Shown: positions 44,380 to 54,048 of the stretch, one piece after another
How positions within the stretch are numbered: position 1 is the first letter of the stretch
How the letters are laid out: every line of letters begins with the position of its first letter
Origin: Halobacteriovoraceae bacterium
Lineage (GTDB): Bacteria > Bdellovibrionota > Bacteriovoracia > Bacteriovoracales > Bacteriovoracaceae
DNA length: 64,000 bases
Assembly: GCA_002712005.1 (NCBI GenBank)
Contig: PASP01000015.1
Coordinates: forward strand, 62,001 to 126,000
Reading direction: 5' to 3'
Made by a program: the position numbers and the translations under genes
The notes under the pieces: model-generated
Databases searched by the model: none
What the model saw: only the letters and a program-made list of their open reading frames with translations
What the model was told of the DNA's origin: nothing

Positions 44380-44519
44380 CGAAAGAATGTCTGTGGAAGA
44401 AATCTCTTGCTAAGTTTTACCTTTTTTCCTGAACATTTTTGCCGAGATGAGTTAAAAATGACGTTATAAATAACCTTCGTGGACCTTTTTGTCGAATAGG
44501 AGGGAGACCGGAGGCATAT

Positions 44520-45347
44520 ATGGAGACTAAACAAAATTCTCTTTTTCAGTACCATTTGGATTCAGATTTTCCCATTTTTATAAAAATTGTGGATGATCTG
44601 GAAGGAAAGGATAAGGGCAATCTCAAGACCCTTCTCGATCAAATGAAGTTTAGAGAATTATCTGGGCACGAGGAAGATAGCGTAGAGAAAACTCTCTCTG
44701 AAAATCCTAAGGCCAGGATGTTAACTCTTAAGGTTGCTTCTTTTAAACTTTCAGGACAAATAAACTCTGTGGCTTCGTCTGATAGATATGGCCTTGAGTC
44801 GGTCTTACCAAAGTCAGGTTATAAAGTTTATCGCTATAAGAATATGGCGCTAATGGTTTACTCCTTCGCTGCCGCTTCTTGGGAATGTGGAGTTACGGAT
44901 AGATTTTGTGTCGGTGAAGATGGAGTCTTTGCGGCTCGAAGCATTTTGGATCGTTTTCTAACTTGGTCTCTTGCCAATCTCGGTGTTGTCGGATTTTGGG
45001 GTGTTCCTGTTGATGAGGGATTTGTTGTTCTCAATCAAAAGGAGTCGCAAGGTGAGGCTATTTTTATCGATGTCATGAATGGAAAACTCTTTAGCTGTGA
45101 CGGAGTTAAAGATGTTTCAGGTGGACTAGAGATTCTACGTTTAGATAGTGCTATAAAGGGGAGAAGTATCCTCATGCGCCCAACGGAACTTTTGAGTTTT
45201 CTCTCGGTCAAAACAAGCTACTTAGACCCTCAGGGCATTAGTATTCCTATTAGACAGCTTATCAATCAGCTTGCTAAGCAGGCGACAGGAAAGGTTTATC
45301 CGAGAAGTAGTTTTCAACCAAGATCTAGTGGCGAGATAGATGCTTAG
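44520..45347 (+). CDS. Hypothetical cytoplasmic protein
   Basis: The 275-residue protein has no signal peptide. GGAGG lies seven bases before the ATG. The middle contains MALMVYSFAAASWECGVTD and ILDRFLTWSLANLGVVGFWG, two hydrophobic stretches that look like a buried core and not membrane spans. The C-terminus is Ser/Arg-rich (PRSSFQPRSSGEIDA). No family is recognised. It stands alone between rplU (divergent) and lgt, so the context gives no function. Confidence 0.75.
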   Translation: METKQNSLFQYHLDSDFPIFIKIVDDLEGKDKGNLKTLLDQMKFRELSGHEEDSVEKTLSENPKARMLTLKVASFKLSGQINSVASSDRYGLESVLPKSGYKVYRYKNMALMVYSFAAASWECGVTDRFCVGEDGVFAARSILDRFLTWSLANLGVVGFWGVPVDEGFVVLNQKESQGEAIFIDVMNGKLFSCDGVKDVSGGLEILRLDSAIKGRSILMRPTELLSFLSVKTSYLDPQGISIPIRQLINQLAKQATGKVYPRSSFQPRSSGEIDA

Positions 45348-45459
45348 ATCATGAAATTCTTGCTTTAGCTGACCATAGGTGTATCATGTTTTCATAGTAT
45401 TGAAGACATCTCTAAGCTTTTTGAAGAGTTCATAAAGTGAACTCTATTACAGAAAGAAA

Positions 45460-46254
45460 GTGTATAAATTTATGGTAGTTGATTTTGATCCCAATATTTT
45501 TTCAATAGGCCCTTTGCATATTCGTTGGTATGGAATGATGTATGTTATCGGCTTTGTTCTTGCAAACTTTCTTCTAAAGAAATTAGTTAAGCGAGGATTC
45601 TTTAAAGTTGAAAAAGATAAAGTGGATAGTCTAATCAGCATAATGTTCATTTGTATGTTTCTTGGTGCCCGAGTTTTTTATGTCTTCATTTACAACTGGG
45701 AATACTATCAACATCACATTACTGAACTCTTTGCAGTATGGAATGGTGGACTTTCTTTTCATGGAGCCCTAGCTGGACTTTTACTCGGTGGTTATATTTT
45801 TGCCAAGAGAGAAGGTATTTCTTGGGCACAAGTTATGGATAATGTGGCCTTGGCGGGTGCCCCGGGACTCTTTTTTGGAAGAATGGGGAATTTTATTAAC
45901 GGTGAACTTTATGGACGTATTACTGGTACCGATTACGGACTTATTTTTCCAGCAGGAGGACCCTATCCTCGCCATCCTTCTCAGCTGTATGAAGGATTCT
46001 TAGAGGGAATTGTTTTGTCACTTATTCTTTGGTTTCTCTTACCAAGGGTAAAGCACTACGGTTATTTAGCTTCGACCTTTTTAATTGGATATGGAGTTTT
46101 TAGATATATCGTAGAATTTTTCAGAGAAGCGGACTCTCAGTTGGGATACTACTTTGGTGGGACAACAACGATGGGACAAATACTTTGTTTGATTATGATT
46201 ATGATCGGTGTAACAGCTCTCATTTTTGTTAGAAAAAAGAAATTAGAAAATTAA
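45460..46254 (+). CDS. lgt: Prolipoprotein diacylglyceryl transferase
   Basis: The 264-residue membrane enzyme adds diacylglycerol to the lipobox Cys of prolipoproteins, the first step in lipoprotein maturation. Conserved parts are HIRWYGMMYVIGF, GGLSFHGALAGLLLGGYIF, the signature GRMGNFINGELYGR and RHPSQLYEGFLEG. About seven spans are visible. The GTG at 45460 is used; the ATG at 45472 is an alternative, and neither has a strong ribosome site. Its substrates include the several lipoproteins in this window. It ends 4 bp inside a convergent gene. Confidence 0.95.
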   Translation: MYKFMVVDFDPNIFSIGPLHIRWYGMMYVIGFVLANFLLKKLVKRGFFKVEKDKVDSLISIMFICMFLGARVFYVFIYNWEYYQHHITELFAVWNGGLSFHGALAGLLLGGYIFAKREGISWAQVMDNVALAGAPGLFFGRMGNFINGELYGRITGTDYGLIFPAGGPYPRHPSQLYEGFLEGIVLSLILWFLLPRVKHYGYLASTFLIGYGVFRYIVEFFREADSQLGYYFGGTTTMGQILCLIMIMIGVTALIFVRKKKLEN

Positions 46255-46814
46255 TATAATTTTTCGAAAGCCCTTTGTAAGAGATAAGGGCTTTCTTTAA
46301 ACTCAGAAGGCAACTCTACTTTTTCAGCCTGTAAGAACATGGGGAAACAGGTAATTGTACATTGACCTTGGTAAGTGTATTTCACCCCTTCTTCATTCTT
46401 CCAAATATAAATATCGGCATTATCTTTCTTTGAGTAAAGATCCTGCTTTTCATAGCGATTGATTAAACTTTGATGAAATACATCATGTAAGAAATAGGAA
46501 GGAAGTCTTGCAAAATATCCTATTGATTGGTCTTGATAGAGAGAAACAAAAATAGGGAATTTATAACGAATATGTTTGATATAATATTTGATTATTTTAA
46601 TCTCTTTATCTTTTTGAATAAGATCACCCTTTCCATACTTCTTGGTTATCTCATCTAATTTTGTGTTTGGTGCGAAGTCTTTAAATTGATCTAGAGAGAA
46701 GTCATAGTTCTTTGGATCAACTTTTCCGTATATTTTGGTCGGAAATAAAAAGCTACTCCCTAAGATTATTCTTAAAAGAAAAGGGAGAAAATATATCATT
46801 TTTTTATTTTGCAT
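46251..46814 (-). CDS. Secreted hypothetical protein
   Basis: The 187-residue protein begins with a hydrophobic N-terminus (MIYFLPFLLRIILGSSFLFP) that is either a signal peptide or an anchor. The body is Lys/Tyr-rich with KLDEITKKYGKGDLIQKDK, recalling the start of SmpA/OmlA-like lipoprotein folds (a KIxxxxGxPD pattern), but the match is slight. Two Cys are close together in GQCTITCFPMFLQ. No family is assigned. It converges on lgt with a 4-bp overlap. Confidence 0.7.
   Translation of the reverse strand: MQNKKMIYFLPFLLRIILGSSFLFPTKIYGKVDPKNYDFSLDQFKDFAPNTKLDEITKKYGKGDLIQKDKEIKIIKYYIKHIRYKFPIFVSLYQDQSIGYFARLPSYFLHDVFHQSLINRYEKQDLYSKKDNADIYIWKNEEGVKYTYQGQCTITCFPMFLQAEKVELPSEFKESPYLLQRAFEKLY
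46266..46298 (+). terminator. Terminator of lgt, inside the convergent gene
   Basis: Stem GAAAGCCCTT / AAGGGCTTTC with a ten-base loop and a short T run. It lies within the last codons of the gene on the other strand, so it serves lgt while also being coding sequence. Confidence 0.65.
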
Positions 46815-46964
46815 ACTGTTATTACAAGACTTTAGTTACAATAGTTCCCTATATTGTACTAGATAGATTATTACACAAGCAAAGAGGCATTCTATACCTT
46901 CGTAAATCTCTAGTGCATGGGCATTGAGTTAGTTAATTACATTTAAAAATATAAGGGGATATTC

Positions 46965-48248
46965 ATGCAGGAAGCATCAAAGAAAGAGGCCAAAAGAATT
47001 GGCTTTGCTATGGTCGGAGGTCTCGTCATAGGCTTGGCCATCCACGCTCTTGGGCAAGGAGAGTGGGTTTCATATGTTAAACCATTGGGTGATATTTTTA
47101 TTCGTCTCTTAAAAATGGTTATCGTTCCTCTTGTATTTTCTTCGATCTTTATGTCTATGACGAATCTTGGTACTCCTGAAGCATTGGGGTCCATGGGGAG
47201 AAAGGCCGTTGCTTACTATTTTATGACAACGGTAATTGCCGTACTCTTTGGTCTTATTCTTGTTAATATCATTAACCCTGGAGTAGGTGCTGATCTTGGT
47301 ACAGCAGGTCTTCAAGCTCTCGAAGGGGATATGGCAGTAGCTGTTTCTGAGAAGAAGGGACTATACGAAACCATTCTTGGGGTTCTCATAAACTCAGTTC
47401 CTACTAATCCTGCTGAAGCATTGGCCGGTGCAAATATCTTACAAATTATTGTCTTTGCCATTTTTATGGGAATTGTTGCTCTTTACACCAAGGAAAAAGC
47501 AAAGCCTGTTGTTGCTTTAATGGAAGGTCTTGAAGAGATGACTTTAAAGTTAACCCACGGAATTATGAGATTTGCTCCCATTGGTATTTTCGTCTTAATG
47601 ATGGATGTGATGGCCAAAAGTGGAACCGATGCCATTATTTCCCTGAGTAAATATATTCTTACGGTTGTTGTGGGATTAACTTGTCACGCTATCTTTTTGC
47701 TCTTTGTAGCCTCTGTAAGACTTAAGCAGTCACCCCTTTATATTATCAAAGGAGTTTCCGCTCCTTTATTAACCGCTTTTTCTACCTCCTCTTCTGCAGC
47801 TACTCTTCCTATTACGATGACGGCCGTGGAAGAAAATCTTGGGGTAAGAAAAGATACAGCAAAATTTGTTCTGCCTTTGGGCGCGACGATCAATATGGAT
47901 GGAACGGCTCTTTATGAATCCGTAGCTGCTATTTTTATTGCTCAAGCTTATTCAATCCATCTGACTATTGGGCAACAGGTTGTTATTTTCATGACGGCCT
48001 CTTTAGCCGCCATTGGCGCTGCTGCCATTCCTGGTGCTGGACTTATTACCATGTCGATTGTACTTGGAGCAGTTGGTCTTCCTCTAGAGGGAATTGGATT
48101 AATTTTAGCTGTTGATAGGTTACTTGATATGTTTAGAACAACAGTTAATGTCTTCGGTGATGCCGTAGGAACTATTGTGGTCGATTCTTTCTTAAAAACC
48201 GATGAAATTGGTCAAAAGGAAGAAGTTAACCAAGAATTGACGAATTAG
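46965..48248 (+). CDS. Dicarboxylate/amino acid:cation symporter (DAACS family)
   Basis: The 427-residue membrane protein is a GltP/DctA-type symporter that imports glutamate, aspartate or C4-dicarboxylates with H+ or Na+. Diagnostic parts are the serine-rich hairpin FSTSSSAATLPITM, the substrate/ion site LPLGATINMDGTALYE, the second hairpin AAIPGAGLITMSIVL and DRLLDMFRTTVNVFGD. Eight spans and two re-entrant loops fit the sequence. A GGGGATATTC context precedes the ATG. It stands alone. For a predator, uptake of prey amino acids is a likely use, but that is inference. Confidence 0.95.
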   Translation: MQEASKKEAKRIGFAMVGGLVIGLAIHALGQGEWVSYVKPLGDIFIRLLKMVIVPLVFSSIFMSMTNLGTPEALGSMGRKAVAYYFMTTVIAVLFGLILVNIINPGVGADLGTAGLQALEGDMAVAVSEKKGLYETILGVLINSVPTNPAEALAGANILQIIVFAIFMGIVALYTKEKAKPVVALMEGLEEMTLKLTHGIMRFAPIGIFVLMMDVMAKSGTDAIISLSKYILTVVVGLTCHAIFLLFVASVRLKQSPLYIIKGVSAPLLTAFSTSSSAATLPITMTAVEENLGVRKDTAKFVLPLGATINMDGTALYESVAAIFIAQAYSIHLTIGQQVVIFMTASLAAIGAAAIPGAGLITMSIVLGAVGLPLEGIGLILAVDRLLDMFRTTVNVFGDAVGTIVVDSFLKTDEIGQKEEVNQELTN

Positions 48249-48375
48249 TCCTCGTATTTTTAGGGGCTTGAGCGTAATCTAATGCGCACGCATTCTCCCA
48301 TTGACCCTGATTAGGGAAAAAGGGAAAATAGAGAACGCTCAAAGAGTTTTATTTTGAGTATGAGGAGTTTCTTTA

Positions 48376-49911
48376 GTGCTAAGTAATAAATTTTCGAAGT
48401 CTCTAGTCGTTCTATCGATAGGGATAGCATTCAATTCATGTTCACACTTTAATTCTGAAAAGGCTAAAGAAGTAGTTTTAGTTGAAGAAGAAAAAAATAA
48501 AGAAGAAATTGTAGTTACTTCTGAGCTTAGAAGAAAGGCCATTGAAGCCGCAAGACAAGCTGAAGAAAATGATAATAATTCTGTCATTATTGGAAGCTCC
48601 AGTATTGATAAGCCCCATGACTATGGAAAGAAGACCTATTATCTCTATGGTGCTGACCACTTAAATTTAGAAAATTATTACTTTGATATACCTGTTGTTT
48701 ACAATGATGCTGTAAAGAAATGGATCAATTATTTTTTAAACAGAGGAAGGGGCTTTTTTGAGCGATACAGTGCTCGTGCAGGAAGGTATGCTCCAATACT
48801 TGGGAAAATATTAGAAGAACATGGTTTGCCGAGAGATCTTATCTTTTTGGCCATGGCCGAAAGTGGTTTCCAAAATAAAGCTAAGTCTTGGGCTCGTGCA
48901 GTTGGACCTTGGCAGTTCATGCCCTATACCGGGAAACGCTTTGGTCTGCATATCGATTGGTATGTAGATGAAAGAAGAGATCCCATTAAGGCCACTATCG
49001 CAGCTTCTCGTTACTTGAAAAAACTTTACAGCGAATTTGGTTCTTGGGAACTTGCTGCGGCTGCATACAATGCTGGTGAATGCAAGATTGGTCGTGCGAT
49101 TAGAAGATATAAAACGGAAAGCTTTTGGAAGATCAGAAAAGGTCGCTATTTAAAAGCAGAAACAAAGAACTACGTTCCTAAGATCATGGCCTTGGCCATT
49201 ATTGGAAAGAACTTAAAAACTTTTGGATTTGAAGAGATAGATTTCCATGAGCCGTTAGACTTCGAAGAAGTGGAATTGGCTCCGGCAACCGATCTTTATA
49301 AAGTGGCTTTACAACTCAATGTCGACTTTGAGGAACTTCAACGTTTAAACCCGGAAATTCTACGCTGGTTTACTCCTCCTCAAAATACTTCTTACAAATT
49401 AAGAATACCAGTAGGTAAAGCTCAGCAGTTTGCGAGTTGCTGTTCACAAGATCCTAGTACTCTCATTGCTACAGACTTTATGAAATATAGAATTAGAGGA
49501 AAGCGTTCAGTTCTCAATGATGTGGCGAAGAAGTTCAAAATAAAAGATAAGAATGTTCTCGTGTGGCTAAACGATCAAAGACCTTCAAAAAGATTAAAGA
49601 GGGGACAACTGGTTCTGCTTCCTTTTAGAGAAGGGCATAATATTAGAAAGAATAATATGTATGCTGATCTATATGAAAGGCCAAGGAAAGCAGTTCGTAA
49701 AAGAAGAGCATGGAATAAGAGAATTAGAAGAGCTCTTAGTAGAGGGCGAAAGATTGCCAGCCCATCTGGATTTTATACTGTGAGAAGAGGAGACTCTCTT
49801 TGGACTGTATCAAAGAAAACAGGAACGAATCTCGATACTTTAATCGTTTCTAATTACCATATCTTAAAGCGACGTCGAATTCGCGCAGGTGATAAACTCG
49901 TCGTCAAATAA
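48376..49911 (+). CDS. mltD: Membrane-bound lytic murein transglycosylase D-like, with LysM
   Basis: GTG start with GAGGAG eight bases before. The 511-residue protein has a possible lipobox (IAFNSC, Cys22). An SLT domain (about 140-260) includes the catalytic Glu in FLAMAESGFQNKAKSWARA and the typical VGPWQFMPYTGKRFGL and AAAAYNAGECKIGRAI. A degenerate LysM-like segment (about 310-350) and a clear C-terminal LysM (FYTVRRGDSLWTVSKKTG, last 45 residues) bind peptidoglycan. It cleaves glycan strands to 1,6-anhydro products in wall turnover; in a predator it could also act on prey wall. An Arg/Lys-rich linker precedes the final LysM. Confidence 0.93.
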   Translation: MLSNKFSKSLVVLSIGIAFNSCSHFNSEKAKEVVLVEEEKNKEEIVVTSELRRKAIEAARQAEENDNNSVIIGSSSIDKPHDYGKKTYYLYGADHLNLENYYFDIPVVYNDAVKKWINYFLNRGRGFFERYSARAGRYAPILGKILEEHGLPRDLIFLAMAESGFQNKAKSWARAVGPWQFMPYTGKRFGLHIDWYVDERRDPIKATIAASRYLKKLYSEFGSWELAAAAYNAGECKIGRAIRRYKTESFWKIRKGRYLKAETKNYVPKIMALAIIGKNLKTFGFEEIDFHEPLDFEEVELAPATDLYKVALQLNVDFEELQRLNPEILRWFTPPQNTSYKLRIPVGKAQQFASCCSQDPSTLIATDFMKYRIRGKRSVLNDVAKKFKIKDKNVLVWLNDQRPSKRLKRGQLVLLPFREGHNIRKNNMYADLYERPRKAVRKRRAWNKRIRRALSRGRKIASPSGFYTVRRGDSLWTVSKKTGTNLDTLIVSNYHILKRRRIRAGDKLVVK

Positions 49912-50022
49912 CTCAATATTTAAACTCTATTCTGAGTGTATTGGTAAGTTTTTAATGACAAGAAGTCTAATCCTTAGGTACTATCGTGCAAAAGCATAGT
50001 ATTTATCGGGAGTTCGACCGCC

Positions 50023-51228
50023 ATGTCATCTGGTTTTAATTTACTTAGCCTTAAGAAAGAAGACAATCAAACACAAAAGAAGATCTATAAAAGACACCTT
50101 GTTATTGGCGAGGATGCTTTTAGTGTTTCTTTATATAATGACTTGGTTAAGAAACTCGGAGAATCTGAAGTCGGCTGGATTTGTTCTCATGAACTCACTC
50201 AAAATGATGTTGCCTTATTGGGCCCTTCTACCCTTCGAGGCAAGGCCAATATTGAGAAGGTAAAAACCTATTTTCCTGATTTAGAAATCACTTTAAAAGA
50301 AGGCCCTGAACTTTTTTACAAAGATATGAAATGGAAAGAGTTTGGAGGAAGAGCAAAGTCTGAAAAACTATTGTGGAATGAAGAGTATTTTACAGTAGGA
50401 AGATCAGATGTTGAGCTATCTGATTTTCTTGGTTGCTTAAGTGAAGAAGGCTTTTTAGAGCGAGTTAATGGGCAAAGAATGGACTATAAAGTTAAGTCTA
50501 TAGCTCATAAGTTGCCAGAGGATTTAGCAGAACCTTCTCATTTTGAAGTCACTGTAGCGAGTGGTGAATTAGTCTATTGTGAAAGCCTATATTGGGGCAT
50601 GGGTCCTAGTGAGTACCTCAATCTCTATGAGAAAAAGAATGATTTAAGTAATGAGTTCATTGAGTTTTGTGAATCGACCCAAACTCCTGCAGCCCTCTAT
50701 ATGCGATATGATTTCGAGAAGCCCATAACAGATATGGTGGAAACGCTGTTTATTCCACTTTCTTATACGCATGAGTGGGGACATTTTGTTGGAGAATTTA
50801 AAGAAATAGAAAAGCTCGTAGAAGTTCGTATTGAAAATGATGACGATGAAGTCGAGATTTCAATGCAAAAAAAGAAAGTTCAAAGAGGTGAATTTGTAAC
50901 TTTTATGGATATTGGCCATACAAGTGAAGATGAAATCTCAAAAAAAATACGCCTTTTGAAGAAAAATTTAGACAAAATTTTCGGTGAAAATTCGTGTGAA
51001 TTTTTATCTGAATTTATTAAGCTTGCTCCCCAATCAGGGTGTCTGAAAATTGACGATGAATTGGGCTCTGAAGCGCTACAGAAATATCAAAACTTAAATT
51101 TCTATGGTTATAATGCGCCTTTGAAGCATTTTGTGAATGACGAAAAATCATGCGAAGATTCTGGCGCACGGCCGTCCTTTTTAGCAAGAGCTCTTAGTCG
51201 ACACCAAGAAATTATTCATTCTCTTTAA
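50023..51228 (+). CDS. Hypothetical protein
   Basis: The 401-residue protein has no signal peptide. An early RHLVIGEDAFSVSLYNDLV could be the beta-alpha-beta start of a Rossmann-like domain, as in FAD/NAD-binding proteins, but the glycine pattern is wrong for a dinucleotide site. The middle is acidic (ENDDDEVEISMQKKKVQRGE). The last third is mainly helical, ending FLARALSRHQEIIHSL. Codon use is normal. It stands alone between mltD and the porin-like genes. Function unknown. Confidence 0.75.
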   Translation: MSSGFNLLSLKKEDNQTQKKIYKRHLVIGEDAFSVSLYNDLVKKLGESEVGWICSHELTQNDVALLGPSTLRGKANIEKVKTYFPDLEITLKEGPELFYKDMKWKEFGGRAKSEKLLWNEEYFTVGRSDVELSDFLGCLSEEGFLERVNGQRMDYKVKSIAHKLPEDLAEPSHFEVTVASGELVYCESLYWGMGPSEYLNLYEKKNDLSNEFIEFCESTQTPAALYMRYDFEKPITDMVETLFIPLSYTHEWGHFVGEFKEIEKLVEVRIENDDDEVEISMQKKKVQRGEFVTFMDIGHTSEDEISKKIRLLKKNLDKIFGENSCEFLSEFIKLAPQSGCLKIDDELGSEALQKYQNLNFYGYNAPLKHFVNDEKSCEDSGARPSFLARALSRHQEIIHSL

Positions 51229-51403
51229 GTTAGAACTTTATTAGTCGCAGATTTTTTTTTGTTAAGTGGCCTTACAAATAGTTGACTTTTATCTGACTGC
51301 CCACCAAAATTTAAATAACTTATACAATTAATACGTTTTAATGTTGATAATTTTATTACGTTAAAAGTTAATTTTTAATTTTCTTTTTCAAGGAGAGAAT
51401 GAG

Positions 51404-52549
51404 ATGAAAAAGCAAATCGTACTTGCAACAATTGCAACGCTCGCTACTTCAAGCGCATGGGCAACAAAATCAAGAATGAACGCTCTTGGACAATACCAAG
51501 ATCGTGGATCATTCTACATCCAAGATACTCGTAACGTTTTCCGTAACGCTGCTCGTATCAACCAAACAAATAACTACATGGTTACTGAGTGGGGAGATGC
51601 TACTGCTGCTGGTGGTGCTTCAAATCCAAAAGCTGAAGGTGGATTCTTCAAGAATTCTGGATCTTTCAACTATGGTGTTTACCTTGGTTCAGATATTGGT
51701 GATTTCGATGGTCTTACTGAAGGTTATGCTGGAACAACAATTACTTCTCCTGGAACTTTCAAAGCTCGTTCAAATGATCTAGACCTTTTCTTTGGTGGAG
51801 ACATGGGTGTTGAGTGGGGTGCGAGACTTCACTATGCTAACGGGAAAGAAGAAGGAACTTTCGAAAAGAAACAAAATACACTAGGACTTGGTCTTGGTAT
51901 GGTTATGGGTGACCTTAACGCTTATGTTAACTACACAATCAATAGCGAGCACGAAGGTGCTGGTGAAGCTGGTGATAAGCTAGAAGATGACGGTTCAATG
52001 AACGTTGGTGTTGGTTATAAGTGGATGGATTACACATTCTTCGTAGATTATAACAAAGGTGCTGCTAAGTTAACTGATGCAGATACTGCTGCTAACAATC
52101 TTGAAACTGACCAAAGTGTTCTTAACGTTGGTGCTGGTTACATCAAAGAAGTATCTTCTACTTCTAGAATGTTTGCTGACATCGCTTTCAGAATGACTTC
52201 TCAAGAAGATAAAGGTAATGGTTCTACAACTGAAAGAGACTACAACGAGCTTCCACTTACTGTTGGTTTCGAAACAGATGCAACTTCTTGGCTAACTCTT
52301 AGAGGTTCAATCTCTCAAAATATCATTCTTAACTCTGTTAAGACTAAGACAACTGGTGCAGCTGAAGTTAAGTCAACTCGTGACAATACAACTTCTGTTC
52401 AAGCTGGTGCAACTCTTAACTTTGGTAAGTTAATGATTGACGGTATGATCGGTACTAATGGTAACGATGGAACTGCAGGTTCAGGAAACGGTGGAGTTCT
52501 TGATACTGACAGACTTCTTACTCAAGTTGCTGTTCACTACTGGTTCTAA
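51404..52549 (+). CDS. Porin-like outer-membrane barrel protein (first of tandem pair)
   Basis: The 381-residue protein has a signal peptide (ASSAWA-type end: IATLATSSAWA). The mature part is Gly/Asn/Asp-rich with alternating strands (NVGVGYKWMDYTFFVDYNKG) and ends TQVAVHYWF, with the terminal Phe needed for barrel insertion. The start shows SFYIQDTRNVFRNAARI and later NPKAEGGFFKNSGSFNYGVY, both shared with the next gene. A strong AAGGAGAGAATGAG site and very biased codons suggest high expression, so it may be a major outer-membrane protein. A terminator follows it. Confidence 0.88.
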   Translation: MKKQIVLATIATLATSSAWATKSRMNALGQYQDRGSFYIQDTRNVFRNAARINQTNNYMVTEWGDATAAGGASNPKAEGGFFKNSGSFNYGVYLGSDIGDFDGLTEGYAGTTITSPGTFKARSNDLDLFFGGDMGVEWGARLHYANGKEEGTFEKKQNTLGLGLGMVMGDLNAYVNYTINSEHEGAGEAGDKLEDDGSMNVGVGYKWMDYTFFVDYNKGAAKLTDADTAANNLETDQSVLNVGAGYIKEVSSTSRMFADIAFRMTSQEDKGNGSTTERDYNELPLTVGFETDATSWLTLRGSISQNIILNSVKTKTTGAAEVKSTRDNTTSVQAGATLNFGKLMIDGMIGTNGNDGTAGSGNGGVLDTDRLLTQVAVHYWF

Positions 52550-52565
52550 TAATAAATTGCGAAAA

Positions 52566-52594
52566 GGCCTGGCTTAATGCTGGGTCTTTTTTTT
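52566..52594 (+). terminator. Rho-independent terminator
   Basis: Stem GGCCTGGC / GCTGGGTC (three G-U pairs), TTAAT loop, followed by eight T. It lies between the two porin-like genes and may reduce readthrough into the second. Confidence 0.8.
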
Positions 52595-52659
52595 GCCTGT
52601 CAAAAAATAAAATTGTTAAGATATTTTAAGGTCTCTTGAAATATCAAGGAGAGAGGACA

Positions 52660-53982
52660 ATGAAAATGAATACTAAGGGATGGGTTTCGCTTCTACTTTT
52701 AGGATCGATGGTTCCTGCAAATGCCACAATTGCTCGTCTACAGGCCCTCGGGATGGATGAAACTGACAATGAAGGGTCTTACTATATTGAAGATAACAGA
52801 AATATCTTCTTAAACGCCGGTAATATTCATAAGTATGCTGATAGCTTAGTTATGGAGTGGGGTGATGAGGGAAATAATGTTCCCGCCGCTGGAACAGCTA
52901 GTCAGCTTGCAACAGATGAAATTACTAATCCTAAGGCAAAAGGTGGTTTCCTTAAGTCTCATGGTGATTGGACATATGGTCTTTATTTAGGAAATGAATC
53001 AAATACTTCAGCACTACTGAGAGCTCTTGCAACAGGTGCTGCCGCTGCTGCACAAACTGGAGCGACTTCTGGAGCTACGAATAATATGCTTGATGGTTCA
53101 GATAACCAATTGGATATTTTCTTCGGGAAGAAAAGTTCAATGTTTGATTGGGGTGTAAATCTAGTTTACACGAAAGATGATAACGATACCGGTAGTCAAG
53201 AAGACCATGGTTATGCTGCAAGACTTGGTTTAATTGGAGATCGCTGGGATGGTTTTTTAAATTTATCTCTAGCTTCAAACTCTAAGAGAACAGATACATT
53301 AGGTACTGTAGGTACAGTAACAGCTGGTACTCAAATCAACCATGAGTTTGATGGAAAGCTTGGTATTCACCTAGGTGGTGGGTATGAGATTCAAAAAGGT
53401 ATGAAAGTTTATGCCATGGCGAAGAAGTTTGATTGGGATCAAAAAGACAGTGTTGGTAGCTATGGTTCTACACAAGGTCAACAAGGTACAGTAGAAGGTG
53501 GATTCTTGACTTACGCTGTTGGACTTGGACGTGTTCATGAGTTTGGTGACTCTAAGCTTTTTACTAATATTGAGTATCGTAGTACTTCAATTGAAGTAAA
53601 ATTCAACAACAGAGCTGAAGCTGAAAATGTAGAAGTTCCTCTTACTTTTGGTTATGAGGTTAAGGCTACTGAATGGCTAACTCTTAGAGGATCTGTACGT
53701 CAACATCTGTATGGTTATAGAAAAAATAACAACTACAGTTCACTAAACGTAATTGGATCTAACTTTGCTAACCAAGTTTTTGGAGCGGATACTAATAATA
53801 AGAAAGTTACTTTCGATAATACTACTGATGTTAATGCTGGTATGAGCTTACCTTTTGGTCGTCTTGTTATCGATGGTCTTGTTGGATTCTCTGGAAATGA
53901 TGGAGTATCTGATGGTGATGAAGCAGGTGTTTTCGCTGCTGATAGACTTCTTACTCGTGTAGGTGCAACTTACAGCTTCTAA
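52660..53982 (+). CDS. Porin-like outer-membrane barrel protein (second of tandem pair)
   Basis: ATG at 52660 is used because AAGGAGAGAGG lies directly upstream; an in-frame TTG at 52636 lies before that site. The roughly 440-residue protein has a signal peptide (VSLLLLGSMVPANA). It is paralogous to the 51404 product: GSYYIEDNRNIFLNAGNI and NPKAKGGFLKSHGDWTYGLY align with it, as do the last strands (RLVIDGLVGFSGNDG, ADRLLTRVGATYSF). It is longer because of Ala/Thr-rich inserts (about 95-130). Codon bias is weaker than in the first copy. A terminator follows. Confidence 0.88.
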   Translation: MKMNTKGWVSLLLLGSMVPANATIARLQALGMDETDNEGSYYIEDNRNIFLNAGNIHKYADSLVMEWGDEGNNVPAAGTASQLATDEITNPKAKGGFLKSHGDWTYGLYLGNESNTSALLRALATGAAAAAQTGATSGATNNMLDGSDNQLDIFFGKKSSMFDWGVNLVYTKDDNDTGSQEDHGYAARLGLIGDRWDGFLNLSLASNSKRTDTLGTVGTVTAGTQINHEFDGKLGIHLGGGYEIQKGMKVYAMAKKFDWDQKDSVGSYGSTQGQQGTVEGGFLTYAVGLGRVHEFGDSKLFTNIEYRSTSIEVKFNNRAEAENVEVPLTFGYEVKATEWLTLRGSVRQHLYGYRKNNNYSSLNVIGSNFANQVFGADTNNKKVTFDNTTDVNAGMSLPFGRLVIDGLVGFSGNDGVSDGDEAGVFAADRLLTRVGATYSF

Positions 53983-54016
53983 TGGATTAGATCTAAAATT
54001 CACGGATGATTATAGG

Positions 54017-54048
54017 AAAGCCCGGCTTATGTCGGGCTTTTTCATTTT
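54017..54048 (+). terminator. Rho-independent terminator
   Basis: Stem AAAGCCCG / CGGGCTTT with an eight-base loop and then T-rich sequence. It ends the second porin-like gene and overlaps the end of the convergent trmL gene. Confidence 0.88.

Noticed and set aside
46837-46858. TACAATA and TATTGTA form an inverted repeat between divergent genes.
   Set aside because: Seven-base repeats at this spacing are expected many times per window in AT-rich DNA; no second copy was seen.
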